This document shows, piece by piece, positions 1-8,253 of a DNA stretch of 64,000 nt (the stretch's first letter is position 1; the number at the start of each line of letters is the position of its first letter). Position numbers and translations under genes: made by a program. The DNA is from Microbacterium sp. SMR1. Lineage in GTDB: Bacteria; Actinomycetota; Actinomycetes; Actinomycetales; Microbacteriaceae. The notes under the pieces are model-generated. The model was not told the DNA's origin and made no database searches. It saw nothing but the letters and a program-made list of their open reading frames with translations. Location: assembly GCF_003289625.1 (NCBI RefSeq), contig NZ_QMBN01000004.1:271299-335298 (forward strand), written 5' to 3'.

Positions 1-250
1 CCGGGGGATCGTGGACACGCTTCGGGGGCATCGTTCCCGGGCGGTGTTGATGCAAAACCATGGGCCGTTCACGATCGGGTCGAGCGCGAAGGATGCGGTC
101 AAGGCTGCGGTGATGGTGGAGGACGTGGCTCGCACGGTCCATATCGCCCGGCAGGCGGGGGAGTTGCTCCCGATTCCGCAGGACGCGATCGATGCGTTGT
201 ACGACCGGTATCAGAACGTTTACGGACAGACCACCGACGACCGCCGGTAG
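1..250 (+). CDS. araD: L-ribulose-5-phosphate 4-epimerase, C-terminal fragment
   Basis: This is the 3' end of a gene that starts before the window; the open frame runs from base 2 to the TAG at 248-250. The visible 82 or so residues match the C-terminal part of class II aldolase/AraD enzymes: a segment reading LMQNHGPF followed by AKDAV and a helix with VEDVART, then an IPQ-D-ALYDRY tail. In this family the enzyme interconverts L-ribulose 5-phosphate and D-xylulose 5-phosphate in arabinose catabolism. The HGPF histidine corresponds to a metal-ligand position in the family. Other class II aldolases (for example fuculose-phosphate aldolase) share the fold, so the substrate is likely rather than proven. 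Confidence 0.75.
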   Translation, partial: RGIVDTLRGHRSRAVLMQNHGPFTIGSSAKDAVKAAVMVEDVARTVHIARQAGELLPIPQDAIDALYDRYQNVYGQTTDDRR

Positions 251-261
251 CCCCGCACCGG

Positions 262-495
262 TCAGTCGGACTCGGTCGGCGCCTCGTCGGCGATACCGGC
301 GAGGCGCTCGCGGGTCTCGCGTTCGGCGATGATGCCGATGAAGTCCGTGACGCGGGCGTCGGCGTGGCTTTCAACCGAGGCCGCCGCCTCGCGGTGGATG
401 AGCTCGTCGTCGAGGTCCGGCATCCGCTTCTTGACCCGGTCGGCGACCTCCTCCGTCACCTCGTGGGCGTCGAACTCTTTCGCAGGCTTGTCCAT
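262..495 (-). CDS. Small three-helix-bundle protein (DUF3562-like)
   Basis: A 77-residue acidic, soluble protein starting at the ATG complementary to 493-495. The frame stays open further upstream, but those extra residues are arginine- and proline-rich and look non-coding, so the internal start is preferred. The sequence is all predicted helix, with a VTEEVADRVKKRM-PDLD-x2-LI pattern followed by a helix containing RVTDFIGIIAERETRERL. This resembles the small three-helix-bundle dimerization domain proteins common in actinobacteria. Function is unknown. It is transcribed divergently from the thioesterase gene with about 90 bases between them. Confidence 0.65.
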   Translation of the reverse strand: MDKPAKEFDAHEVTEEVADRVKKRMPDLDDELIHREAAASVESHADARVTDFIGIIAERETRERLAGIADEAPTESD

Positions 496-586
496 GACCA
501 CATCATCCGACGTCGGACCGGCCGGCGAAACCCGTCGACGCGACGCCCCCCGCGTGCGATCATGTGCGGGATTAGGCTGGATCAAC

Positions 587-1054
587 GTGAGCGATCAGAC
601 GAGTTCCGAATGGCCCTGGTCGGAGGGCGGCATCAACTTCCACACCCGCAAGTGGGTGCGGCCGGAAGACCTGAACGCCAACGGCACGCTCTTCGGCGGC
701 AGTCTGCTCCGCTGGATCGATGAGGAAGCCGCGATCTACGCGATCATCCAGCTCGGCAACTACCGCGTGGTGACCAAGCTCATCTCGGAGATCAACTTCG
801 AGTCGTCGGCGCTGCAGGGCGACCTCATCGAGATGGGGCTGACGGCGACGCACTTCGGTCGCACCTCGCTGACGATGCGGGCCGTCGTGCGCAACATGAT
901 CACGCGCAAGCGCATCCTCTCGATCGAGCGTCTCGTGTTCGTGAGCGTCGACGAGGACGGGCAGCCGATCCCGCACGGCTACTCCGCCATCACGTACGAC
1001 CGTGATCGGATGCCGCGCGAGCACCCCAAGACCGACTCGGTGCGCCTGCCCTGA
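587..1054 (+). CDS. Acyl-CoA thioesterase, hotdog fold
   Basis: A 155-residue single hotdog-domain protein, likely hydrolysing acyl-CoA esters in the cytoplasm (YciA/BFIT type). The hotdog signature is visible: a NANGTLFGGSLLRWIDEEAA helix, in which an acidic residue on the helix is the usual catalytic position, followed by beta strands such as SEINFESSALQGDLIEM and ERLVFVSVDEDGQP. The GTG start at 587 is chosen because the hotdog domain begins soon after and no ribosome site precedes it. A -10-like TAGGCT lies at 573-578, 8 bases before the start, which suggests a leaderless transcript. Longer frames upstream overlap the opposite-strand gene and are not credible. Confidence 0.8.
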   Translation: MSDQTSSEWPWSEGGINFHTRKWVRPEDLNANGTLFGGSLLRWIDEEAAIYAIIQLGNYRVVTKLISEINFESSALQGDLIEMGLTATHFGRTSLTMRAVVRNMITRKRILSIERLVFVSVDEDGQPIPHGYSAITYDRDRMPREHPKTDSVRLP

Positions 1055-1154
1055 CGCCGCACATCCGCGTGATTCCGGGCTGGCCAGATGGTCGAGCCGC
1101 GCCGGAGCCGTGTCGGCTTGGTGCGCCGGCGTCCCGGGTGGTGCACTGAGCGAC

Positions 1155-2222
1155 GTGAATGAAACGCACAGCACCGGGCCCACCAGCACCGCGTCCCATA
1201 AGGGCGACGTCGGTCGCTTTCTCGCCACCGCACGGCGGGAAGCCGGACTCACGCAGAAGGAGCTCGCCTCGCGTGTCTTCGTGACCGAGTCGGCGGTGTC
1301 GAAGTGGGAGCGCGGGCTCTCGTACCCCGACCTCGCGACGCTCGGCCCGCTCGCACGAGCGCTCGGTGTCACCGAGGGCGAGCTCGTCAGCGCCAGCGCC
1401 GACGACCGGGGTCGGCTCGACGCGCAGCAGGCCCGCGTGCATCGGCGATGGCGCGGCGCGCTGCTGTGGACGACGGTCGGTGCGTACGCGGTCGCTCTGG
1501 TCGCCACGTTCGTGACCAACCTGGCGGTCGAGCACACGCTCTCGTGGTTCTGGATCGTCGCCGCGGCCGTCGCTCTGGCCTTCTCGCTCACGACGCTCCC
1601 GCTGCTCGTGACGGGTCGGCGCGGCTGGACGACGTTCGCCGCGGCGCTCGCCTCGCTCGGGCTGCTGCTCGCGTCCATCGAGGCGCTGACCTCGGCGGGG
1701 TTCCTCGGCATCGCCGGCGCCGCGATCCTGTTCGCGGTGGTCGTGATCTGGGGCCCGCTCGCGCTGCGGTCGTTCGGATCGGGCTGGCTGCGTACGCACA
1801 GCGCGATCATCTCGGTGGTCGTGGATGCGGTGGCGCTGACGCTGATGCTGGCCGTGATCCTCGGTGCGGTGGGTCAGGGGCAGGCCTTCGTCGAGATCGC
1901 GCTGCCGCTCGTCGCCGGGGGCTTCGGTCTCGCGACGGTGGTCGTCCTCGTGCTCCGCTACCTTCCGATGCGTGGGCTGCACCGGGCCGCGATCGCGTGC
2001 CTCGTCGGGGCCGGGATCGCCGTCACCGCCGGCCCGCTCATCGACGGGCTGCTGGAGCGCACCACGGTGGTGCTGGGCCCGGTCGACCTGACGCGGTGGT
2101 CGGACGCGACGGTCAACGGCAATGTGACGGCGCTGATCGCGGCGGCGTGCGTGGCAGCCGCGATCGTGCTCGTCGCGATCTCATTGCGCGCGACGCGTCA
2201 GGGGCGGCCCATGCCGCGGTAG
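1155..2222 (+). CDS. XRE-family regulator with C-terminal membrane domain
   Basis: About 355 residues. Residues roughly 15-70 form a helix-turn-helix of the Cro/C1 (XRE) type: FLATARREAGLTQKELA then VTESAVSKWERG, with the typical SYPDLATLGPLARALGV. The rest is a chain of about eight hydrophobic segments separated by short charged loops, so the protein is probably a membrane-bound transcription regulator. GTG at 1155 is used; it is the nearest start before the HTH. The end overlaps the convergent ugd gene by 25 bases. The signal sensed and the target genes are not evident. Confidence 0.75.
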   Translation: MNETHSTGPTSTASHKGDVGRFLATARREAGLTQKELASRVFVTESAVSKWERGLSYPDLATLGPLARALGVTEGELVSASADDRGRLDAQQARVHRRWRGALLWTTVGAYAVALVATFVTNLAVEHTLSWFWIVAAAVALAFSLTTLPLLVTGRRGWTTFAAALASLGLLLASIEALTSAGFLGIAGAAILFAVVVIWGPLALRSFGSGWLRTHSAIISVVVDAVALTLMLAVILGAVGQGQAFVEIALPLVAGGFGLATVVVLVLRYLPMRGLHRAAIACLVGAGIAVTAGPLIDGLLERTTVVLGPVDLTRWSDATVNGNVTALIAAACVAAAIVLVAISLRATRQGRPMPR

Positions 2223-3508
2223 TCCCAGCCGGCCGCGCGCCAGGCGTCGGCGTCGAGGCAGTTGCGGCCGTCGACGATGAGCCGGCCGGCGGTGAGCGTC
2301 GCGGCGTGCGCGGGGTCGAGCTCGCGGCGGTACTCGTCCCACTCGGTGACGACGATGACGGCGTCGGCGGCGCGGAGGGCCTCGTCGCGGTCCTCGACGT
2401 AGTTCAGCTGAGGGTGGATGCGGCGGGCGTTCTCGATTGCCTCGGGGTCGGTCACGGTGACCCAGGCACCGAGGCCGTGCAGGCGCACGGCGACGTCGAG
2501 TGCAGGGGAGTCGCGGGTGTCGTCGCTGTGCGGCTTGAACGCGGCGCCGAGCACCGTGATGTTCTTCTTGAACACCGATCCGCCGAAGGCGCTGACGACG
2601 AGGTCGACGGCGCGGTCGCGGCGGCGCATGTTGATGGCGTCGACCTCGCGCAGGAACGCGACCGACTCGCCGCGGCCGAGCTCTTCGGCGCGAGCCGAGA
2701 ACGCGCGGATGTCCTTCGGCAGGCAGCCGCCGCCGAAGCCGATGCCGGCCCCGAGGAAGCGGCGGCCGATGCGGGCGTCGTGGCCGATCGCGTCGGCCAG
2801 GGTCGTGACGTCGGCGCCGGTGACCTCGGCGATCTCGGCCATCGCGTTGATGAAGCTGATCTTGGTCGCGAGGAAGGCGTTCGCGGCGACTTTGACGAGC
2901 TCGGCGGTGGCGAGGTCGGTGATGATGAACGGCGTGTTCTTGGCGACCGAGGGGTGGTAGACCTCCCGCAGGATGTCGGCGGCGCGCTCGCCTTCCGGCC
3001 CGGCGGGGACGCCCGCGACGAGGCGGTCGGGGTCGACGGTGTCTTGCACCGCCCAGCCTTCGCGCAGGAACTCGGGGTTCCAGACGAGCGTGGCGCCGGT
3101 GGGGGTCACGCGCTCGGCGAGCGTGGCCGCGGTGCCGACGGGGACCGTCGACTTGCCCGCGACGATGTCCCCCTCGGCCAGGTGCGGGATGAGCGCGTCG
3201 ACGGCGGCGTTGACGTAGGTCAGGTCGGCCGCGTAGCCGTCCTTCTGCTGCGGGGTGCCGACGCCGATGAAGTGGACGGCGGCGCCCGCGGCATCCGCCA
3301 TGTCGGTCGAGAAGCGGAGTCGGCCCGATGCGAGGCCGTCGCTTAGGATCTCCTGCAGACCGGGCTCGAAGAAGGGGGCTTCGCCGTTCGAGAGCGAGGC
3401 GATCTTGCGCTCGTCGACGTCGATTCCGACGACCTCGTGACCGATGGATGCCATGGCGGCAGCGTGGACCGCACCGAGGTAACCGCAACCGATGACCGAC
3501 AGACGCAT
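2198..3508 (-). CDS. ugd: UDP-glucose 6-dehydrogenase
   Basis: A 436-residue cytoplasmic enzyme that oxidises UDP-glucose to UDP-glucuronate with two NAD+. It has the N-terminal Rossmann signature GCGYLGAVHAA, the central dimerization helix with ELVKVAANAFLATKISFINAM, the catalytic cysteine in GFGGGCLPKD near residue 261, and the C-terminal UDP-binding domain with LGAAFKPHSDDTRDSPA. Length and motif order fit the family exactly. The ATG at 3508 directly precedes the Rossmann strand MRLSVIGCG; longer frames upstream lack similarity. UDP-glucuronate is the substrate expected for the epimerase at 21346-22389, so this enzyme may feed the polysaccharide cluster although it lies 20 kb away. Confidence 0.93.
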   Translation of the reverse strand: MRLSVIGCGYLGAVHAAAMASIGHEVVGIDVDERKIASLSNGEAPFFEPGLQEILSDGLASGRLRFSTDMADAAGAAVHFIGVGTPQQKDGYAADLTYVNAAVDALIPHLAEGDIVAGKSTVPVGTAATLAERVTPTGATLVWNPEFLREGWAVQDTVDPDRLVAGVPAGPEGERAADILREVYHPSVAKNTPFIITDLATAELVKVAANAFLATKISFINAMAEIAEVTGADVTTLADAIGHDARIGRRFLGAGIGFGGGCLPKDIRAFSARAEELGRGESVAFLREVDAINMRRRDRAVDLVVSAFGGSVFKKNITVLGAAFKPHSDDTRDSPALDVAVRLHGLGAWVTVTDPEAIENARRIHPQLNYVEDRDEALRAADAVIVVTEWDEYRRELDPAHAATLTAGRLIVDGRNCLDADAWRAAGWDYRGMGRP

Positions 3509-3623
3509 GGGGCTCGCTCTCCGCGACCCGAGGTGAGCCGCGAACCCTTTCTTAGCAGGAAGCTGTGTCGGCTGTGTAAACCAGTCCGGCCCGCGGCGGC
3601 TGCACCGCGCGTAGCCTCGATTC

Positions 3624-5084
3624 ATGACTCCCGTCACGCTCTCGCTGTCGCACGACTTCGCTGACGCGCTGCCCGCGCTCGCGCGGCCGTGGTCGGCGGA
3701 TCCGGCGCCCGCGCCGCGGCTGCTCGTGCTCAACGAGGCGCTCGCCGACGAGCTGGGGCTGGATGCCGGGTTCCTGCGCAGCCCCGAGGGGGTCGACCTT
3801 CTCGTGGGTGCCGCGCTGCCGGAGGGCGCGCAGCCGGTCGCCCAGGGTTACGCCGGTCACCAGTTCGGCGGTTTCTCGCCGCGGCTCGGCGATGGGCGGG
3901 CGCTGCTGCTGGGCGAGCTGACCGCGGCGGACGGATCGCTCCGCGACATCCATCTGAAAGGCTCCGGACCGACGCCCTTCGCGCGGGCCGGCGACGGGCT
4001 CGCGGCCGTTGGGCCGATGCTGCGCGAGTACGTCATGAGCGAGGCGATGCACGCCCTCGGCATCCCGACGACCCGGTCGCTCGCCGTCGTCGCGACGGGG
4101 CGCGAGGTGGTGCGTGAGGCGGCGCTGCCGGGAGCGCTGCTCGTGCGGACGGCGTCGAGCCATCTGCGGGTGGGCAGCGTCGAGTTCGCGCGGGGGACGG
4201 GCGACATCACCGTGCTGCGCGCGGTCGTCGACTACGCCATCGCGCGGCACCACCCCGAGGCGGCGGACGGGGACGTGCCTGCGCTCGGACTGTTCCGCGC
4301 GGTCGTGGCGGCGCAGGCCGACCTCGTCGCCCGCTGGATGCTGGTCGGCTTCATCCACGGCGTGATGAACACCGACAACATGACGCTGTCGGGCGAGACG
4401 ATCGACTACGGCCCGTGTGCCTTCCTCGATGCGTACGACCCGGCGACCGTGTACAGCTCGATCGACACCGGCGGCCGTTACGCCTACGGCAATCAGCCGT
4501 ACATCGCCGAGTGGAACCTCGCGCGGCTCGCCGAGGCGATGCTGCCGCTGTTCGACGATGAGCTCGAACGCGCGGTCGAGCTCGCGCAGGGCGTGCTGGC
4601 GGAGTTCCGGCCCCGGTTCGCCGAGGCTCGGGCGGCGGGCATGCGGCGCAAGCTCGGGCTCGCCGATGCGCGAGTCTCCGATGAGCAGGTCGAGGCGCTC
4701 GCCGGTGACTTCCACGAGATGCTCGAGCGCAAGCGCGCGGACTACACCTCGACGTTCCGGTCGCTGTCTGCTGCCGCGCGGGGCGATGCGGCCGGTCTCG
4801 AGGCGGCGCTCGGCGGGGATCCGGCGCTGACCGGCTGGCTGGATCGGTGGCGTGCCCACGCGCCCGACGCCGAGGTGATGGATGCCGCGAACCCCATCTA
4901 CGTGCCGCGCAACCACCTCGTCGAGGAAGCGCTCGCCGCAGCGACCGCCGGAAATCTCGAGCCGCTCGGCTGGCTGACGACCGTCCTGTCGACCCCGTTC
5001 ACCGAGCGCGCGGGCGCGGAGCGGTACGCCCAGCCGGCGGGTCCGGACTTCGCGGCCGGCTACCAGACGTTCTGCGGCACCTGA
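3624..5084 (+). CDS. selO: Protein adenylyltransferase SelO (YdiU/UPF0061 family)
   Basis: A 486-residue pseudokinase-fold protein; characterised SelO proteins transfer AMP from ATP to proteins and are linked to redox stress. Family landmarks are present: [26 protein letters not shown], a [18 protein letters not shown] segment, the helix [25 protein letters not shown], the active-site stretch [12 protein letters not shown] and the metal-binding [13 protein letters not shown]. The C-terminus ends ...TFCGT, keeping the conserved cysteine found where eukaryotic SelO has selenocysteine. It is divergent from ugd and convergent with the aldo/keto reductase (8-base gap). Confidence 0.92.
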   Translation: MTPVTLSLSHDFADALPALARPWSADPAPAPRLLVLNEALADELGLDAGFLRSPEGVDLLVGAALPEGAQPVAQGYAGHQFGGFSPRLGDGRALLLGELTAADGSLRDIHLKGSGPTPFARAGDGLAAVGPMLREYVMSEAMHALGIPTTRSLAVVATGREVVREAALPGALLVRTASSHLRVGSVEFARGTGDITVLRAVVDYAIARHHPEAADGDVPALGLFRAVVAAQADLVARWMLVGFIHGVMNTDNMTLSGETIDYGPCAFLDAYDPATVYSSIDTGGRYAYGNQPYIAEWNLARLAEAMLPLFDDELERAVELAQGVLAEFRPRFAEARAAGMRRKLGLADARVSDEQVEALAGDFHEMLERKRADYTSTFRSLSAAARGDAAGLEAALGGDPALTGWLDRWRAHAPDAEVMDAANPIYVPRNHLVEEALAAATAGNLEPLGWLTTVLSTPFTERAGAERYAQPAGPDFAAGYQTFCGT

Positions 5085-5092
5085 CCCCGGGC

Positions 5093-6028
5093 TCAGGGCA
5101 CCTTGTGCCCGGCGGCCTGGATCAGCCCGTACCACTCGCCTCGCGTCAGGGGGATGTCGCTGCCCTCGGCGGCATCCGCGACGCGCTGGGGGTTCGTGGT
5201 GCCGAGCACGACCTGCATTCCGGCGGGGTGGCGGGTGATCCACGCCGTCGCGATGGCGGTCGGGGTGACGCCGTACTTCGCGGCCAGCTCGTCGAGCTTG
5301 GCGTTGAGCTCCGGGTACTCCTCGGCACCGAAGATGACGCCGTCGAAGAAGCCCTTCTGGAACGGCGACCAGGCCTGGAGCGTGATGCCGTTGATGCGCG
5401 AGTAGTCGACGAGTCCGCCGCCGTCACGGGTGATGGAGTCGTCTTCGCCGGCCATGTTCGACGCGAGCCCCTGGGCGATGATCGTCGAGTGCGTGATCGA
5501 CAGCTGCACCTGGTTGGCCACGAGCGGCTGGGTCACCGCCGTCTTCAGCAGGTCGATCTGGCGGGGCGTGTGGTTCGAGACGCCGAAGGCGCGGACCTTG
5601 CCCGAGGACTCGAGGTGGTCGAACGCGCGGGCGACCTCGTCGGGCTCGACGAGAGCGTCGGGACGGTGCAGCAGCAGTACGTCGATGCGGTCGGTGCCGA
5701 GTGCTTCGAGCGACTCCTCGGCCGAGGTCACGATGTGCTCGTACGAGTGGTCGAAGTGCCACTCGTCGGCGACGATGCCGGTCTTGGTCTGCAGCGTGAT
5801 CTCGTCGCGCTCGGATGCCGTGAGCTTGAGCGCTTCGGTGAAGCGTCGCTCGCAGGCGTGGCGCGACGAGCCGTAGAGGTCGGCGTGGTCGTAGAAGTCG
5901 ACGCCGACCTCGCGGCAGCGGTCGTAGAGGGCGCGGATGTCGTCGTCGGAGAGCTCCTCGATCCGCATCATGCCCGCGACGACGTTGGGGACCTGGATGT
6001 TGCTCTGACCGAGGGGGACGCTGCGCAT
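5093..6028 (-). CDS. Aldo/keto reductase
   Basis: A 311-residue TIM-barrel NADPH-dependent oxidoreductase. The catalytic tetrad region is visible: GVDFYDHADLYGSS (Asp and Tyr), LQTKTG (Lys) and DVLLLHRPD (His). The NADPH-binding end carries VVLGTTNPQRVADAAEG. The sequence resembles the YdhF-type subgroup of oxidoreductases. Substrate unknown. The ATG at 6028 gives the usual family N-terminus (PLG-x-SNIQVPNVVAG). A short GGGCAC-CTT-GTGCCC hairpin at 5096-5110 lies within its last codons and could assist termination for the convergent selO transcript. Confidence 0.88.
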   Translation of the reverse strand: MRSVPLGQSNIQVPNVVAGMMRIEELSDDDIRALYDRCREVGVDFYDHADLYGSSRHACERRFTEALKLTASERDEITLQTKTGIVADEWHFDHSYEHIVTSAEESLEALGTDRIDVLLLHRPDALVEPDEVARAFDHLESSGKVRAFGVSNHTPRQIDLLKTAVTQPLVANQVQLSITHSTIIAQGLASNMAGEDDSITRDGGGLVDYSRINGITLQAWSPFQKGFFDGVIFGAEEYPELNAKLDELAAKYGVTPTAIATAWITRHPAGMQVVLGTTNPQRVADAAEGSDIPLTRGEWYGLIQAAGHKVP

Positions 6029-6087
6029 GATTCTTAGTATGCGTCGCGGGAGCGTGTTGCGCGCCGGGGGCGTGCCACGATGGGCGA

Positions 6088-6576
6088 GTGCCGGTCGTCG
6101 AGTCGCGTTGCGTTGTTCCCGTGCCGGTCGACGTCGCGTTCGCGGTGTCGCAGACGCAGGGCGAGGTGCGGAAGCGCTGGGACCCTTTCATCCGGCGACA
6201 GCACCTGATCGGCGCGGATCGGCCGGCGAAGGGCGTCCGCACGTATACCGTGCAGCGGTTCGGGCTGGCGATGGAGAGTGAGTACGTCTCGTACAACCCG
6301 CCGTCGAACGTCGGGATGAAGATGACGAAAGGCTCCTGGTTCTTCGCTCGGATGGGCGGCGGATGGCGGTTCAGTCCGGTCGAGGGCGACCCCTCGCGCT
6401 CGGTCGCGGTGTGGCGCTACAACTTCGCCTGCCGCCCGGCGTGGCTTGCACCGCTCGCGGAGCGCATCGGCATGGTCATCCTGCAACACGACATCGACCG
6501 GCGGATCGCGGGGTTCGCGCGCGGATGCGAGGATTCGGTCGTGCTCGCCGAAGCGAAGCGCATCCGGGGCGTGTGA
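6088..6576 (+). CDS. SRPBCC-family protein (START-like fold)
   Basis: A 162-residue protein that begins with the typical first strand of polyketide-cyclase/START-like proteins (VVESRCVVPVPVDVAFAV, then EVRKRWDPFI) and ends with a long helix (LAERIGMVILQHDIDRRIAGFARGCED). Such proteins bind a hydrophobic ligand in a deep pocket; no catalytic residue can be assigned. GTG at 6088 is the first in-frame start and directly precedes the first strand. Divergent from the aldo/keto reductase and convergent with the HNH gene. Confidence 0.7.
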   Translation: MPVVESRCVVPVPVDVAFAVSQTQGEVRKRWDPFIRRQHLIGADRPAKGVRTYTVQRFGLAMESEYVSYNPPSNVGMKMTKGSWFFARMGGGWRFSPVEGDPSRSVAVWRYNFACRPAWLAPLAERIGMVILQHDIDRRIAGFARGCEDSVVLAEAKRIRGV

Positions 6577-6600
6577 CTGCGCCGGACGGCGCCGGGCGGC

Positions 6601-6616
6601 GCCGGCCAGCGCCGGC
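6601..6616. terminator. Candidate bidirectional hairpin between convergent genes
   Basis: GCCGGC-CAGC-GCCGGC forms a six-base-pair GC stem in the 44-base gap between the SRPBCC gene and the HNH gene. It sits inside a run of short GGCGCCGG repeats (6580-6620). There is no U-tract on either side, so termination is inferred from location and symmetry only. Confidence 0.35.
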
Positions 6617-6620
6617 CGGC

Positions 6621-8057
6621 TCAGAAGGGCGGTGGCTCGTGCCTGCTCGCCTCGGGTGGTGGCGCGGCGCCGGTGTCGGGAACGAAACACACGGATGGGA
6701 TCGGTACGTCTTCTCGGTAGACCCGGCCCAGGGGTGAGGTCCATTCCAGGACCCCGCCGCCGATCTGCCTGACCTCCCATTTCGTGAATTGCTTCATCGA
6801 ATGGTGTCGTTGGCACAGGTGGGCGAGGTTGTAGATGTGCGTGTGCCCACCGAGGGCGTAATCGATGGTGTGGTCGAGTTCGCATCGGATCGCGGCTCTG
6901 CGGCATCCGGGGAATCGGCAGTGCTGATCGCGCGCTTTGAGTAGGCGGCTCATCGCTGCGGTGGGCCGGTAGGTGTCGACTTCGACCGGGGTGCGGGTGA
7001 TTGGGTCGATGAAGAGTCGGTTCCAGATTTTGGCGCGGCCGGCGAGCTTGCGGGCGGTGTCGGCGTCGATGAGCGCGGCGCCCACCAGCTCGGCGGGGGC
7101 GTCGTCGGCGCCGGTTACCGTCTCGGATGTCAGCGTCACCTGGACCTGCGCCCGGATCGCACCCAGCGGCCCGGCGGCGTCGCTGCCGTGCGTGGGATCG
7201 ACGACCGGGGCGCCCCCGAGCAGCAGGTCGCCGAGGATGTCGGCGCGCAGCTGATCCATCGTGCGGACGTCGGGCGCAGCAGCATCCGCCGCCGCAGCAT
7301 CCGCCGCCGCAGAACCCTCACCCGCAGAACCCTCACCCGAGGCGGCATCCCCAGCCGCAGCATCCGCAGGCGCCTCCCCGGCGGCGGCACGGGCGTCTTT
7401 GACGGACTGCGCCATGGCGGTGAGGCGGTCGTGGATGCCTGCGGCGATGACCGTCGGCAGGGTGGCGCCGAGCTCGGACATGCCGTCGGTGCCGTGGGTC
7501 ACCCAAACGCCTCGCTTTGCCGCGGCGGTGCGGTGTCGCTCGGCGAAGGACTCCGACCCCATCCGGGCCGCGAGGTTACGAAGCGGCTCGCGCACGCGCG
7601 AGGCGATGTCGCGCTCGCAGATCAGGATCGCCTGCCGCGCGTAGTCGTCGCGGATGTCGTCGGCGAGGCCGCATCCCATCCGGACGACCACGTCGACGTG
7701 CTCGCGCGTGATGCGCTGCTGCTCCCACGCCTCGAACACAGCGGGGTAGTCGTCGACGATGGTCAGCGCGTGGTCGATCTCGCTCTGCGCGCGGCGGTCG
7801 TGCGACCGTCGCACCCCGGCGATCTCGGCGGCGATCGAGCGCATCTCCATGTCTGAGCCCATGCCGCGCGGCCGCTCGCCCGACCGCGCAGCCTGGCGAA
7901 GAGCGCTGCGCCCCGCCTCAGCGAGCGCACGGGTCATGGCGATGTTCGCCGCGTGGAGCAGATCGTCTGCGTGAGAGACCCGGTCGACGATGCCGGCGTA
8001 CGGCGAGCTCGACGAGCCGGCATCCGGTTCGTGTGCGCTTTCGCCGTTCGTTGTCAT
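6621..8057 (-). CDS. DUF222 / HNH endonuclease family protein (13E12-type), copy 1
   Basis: 478 residues. The N-terminal two thirds is the helical DUF222 region; the C-terminus has an HNH nuclease motif: DQHCRFPGCRRAAIRCELDH, the DYALGGHTHIYNLAHLCQRHH segment and a KQFTKWEV tail, with the zinc-binding CRFPGC and C-x2-HH patterns. The ATG at 8057 is supported by comparison with the second copy at 49713-51110: both are preceded by the same AATGGGAAC-ATG sequence, while frames further upstream diverge. An alanine/glycine-rich low-complexity linker (about residues 225-265) separates the two domains. A degenerate LexA-type box lies 34 bases before the start. The biological role of this abundant actinobacterial family is unsettled. 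Confidence 0.85.
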   Translation of the reverse strand: MTTNGESAHEPDAGSSSSPYAGIVDRVSHADDLLHAANIAMTRALAEAGRSALRQAARSGERPRGMGSDMEMRSIAAEIAGVRRSHDRRAQSEIDHALTIVDDYPAVFEAWEQQRITREHVDVVVRMGCGLADDIRDDYARQAILICERDIASRVREPLRNLAARMGSESFAERHRTAAAKRGVWVTHGTDGMSELGATLPTVIAAGIHDRLTAMAQSVKDARAAAGEAPADAAAGDAASGEGSAGEGSAAADAAAADAAAPDVRTMDQLRADILGDLLLGGAPVVDPTHGSDAAGPLGAIRAQVQVTLTSETVTGADDAPAELVGAALIDADTARKLAGRAKIWNRLFIDPITRTPVEVDTYRPTAAMSRLLKARDQHCRFPGCRRAAIRCELDHTIDYALGGHTHIYNLAHLCQRHHSMKQFTKWEVRQIGGGVLEWTSPLGRVYREDVPIPSVCFVPDTGAAPPPEASRHEPPPF

Positions 8058-8091
8058 GTTCCCATTATTGCCAGGGGGTCGGACATTCGCG

Positions 8092-8107
8092 TCGAATATC
8101 CGTACAT
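8092..8107 (-). promoter_or_regulatory. Degenerate LexA-type (SOS) box before HNH copy 1
   Basis: Plus-strand TCGAATATCCGTACAT matches 8 of 12 defined bases of the actinobacterial LexA box TCGAAC-N4-GTTCGA. It would be weak evidence alone, but 34 bases separate it from the start codon, exactly as for the better box before copy 2, and the bases between are also similar (ATATTCGACG, then GAATGTC, then AATGGGAAC). Confidence 0.4.
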
Positions 8108-8253
8108 CTGGGGAGAACAATTTTGCGGCTCGGTTGGGGAGGAATGGGCGACCCCGGCGGAGCCCGTTTCTCTACAGCGAGCTCCTGGATTTGTCGTCTC
8201 TCCATGACGAATCGAGGGATAAACCGAGAGACGGGCCGGTTGGCAGTGCCGAC

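Noticed and set aside
1304..3346. 680-codon open frame on the plus strand across the XRE gene and ugd
   Set aside because: It crosses two well-supported genes in other frames and has the Arg/Ala/Gly bias of GC-rich shadow frames.
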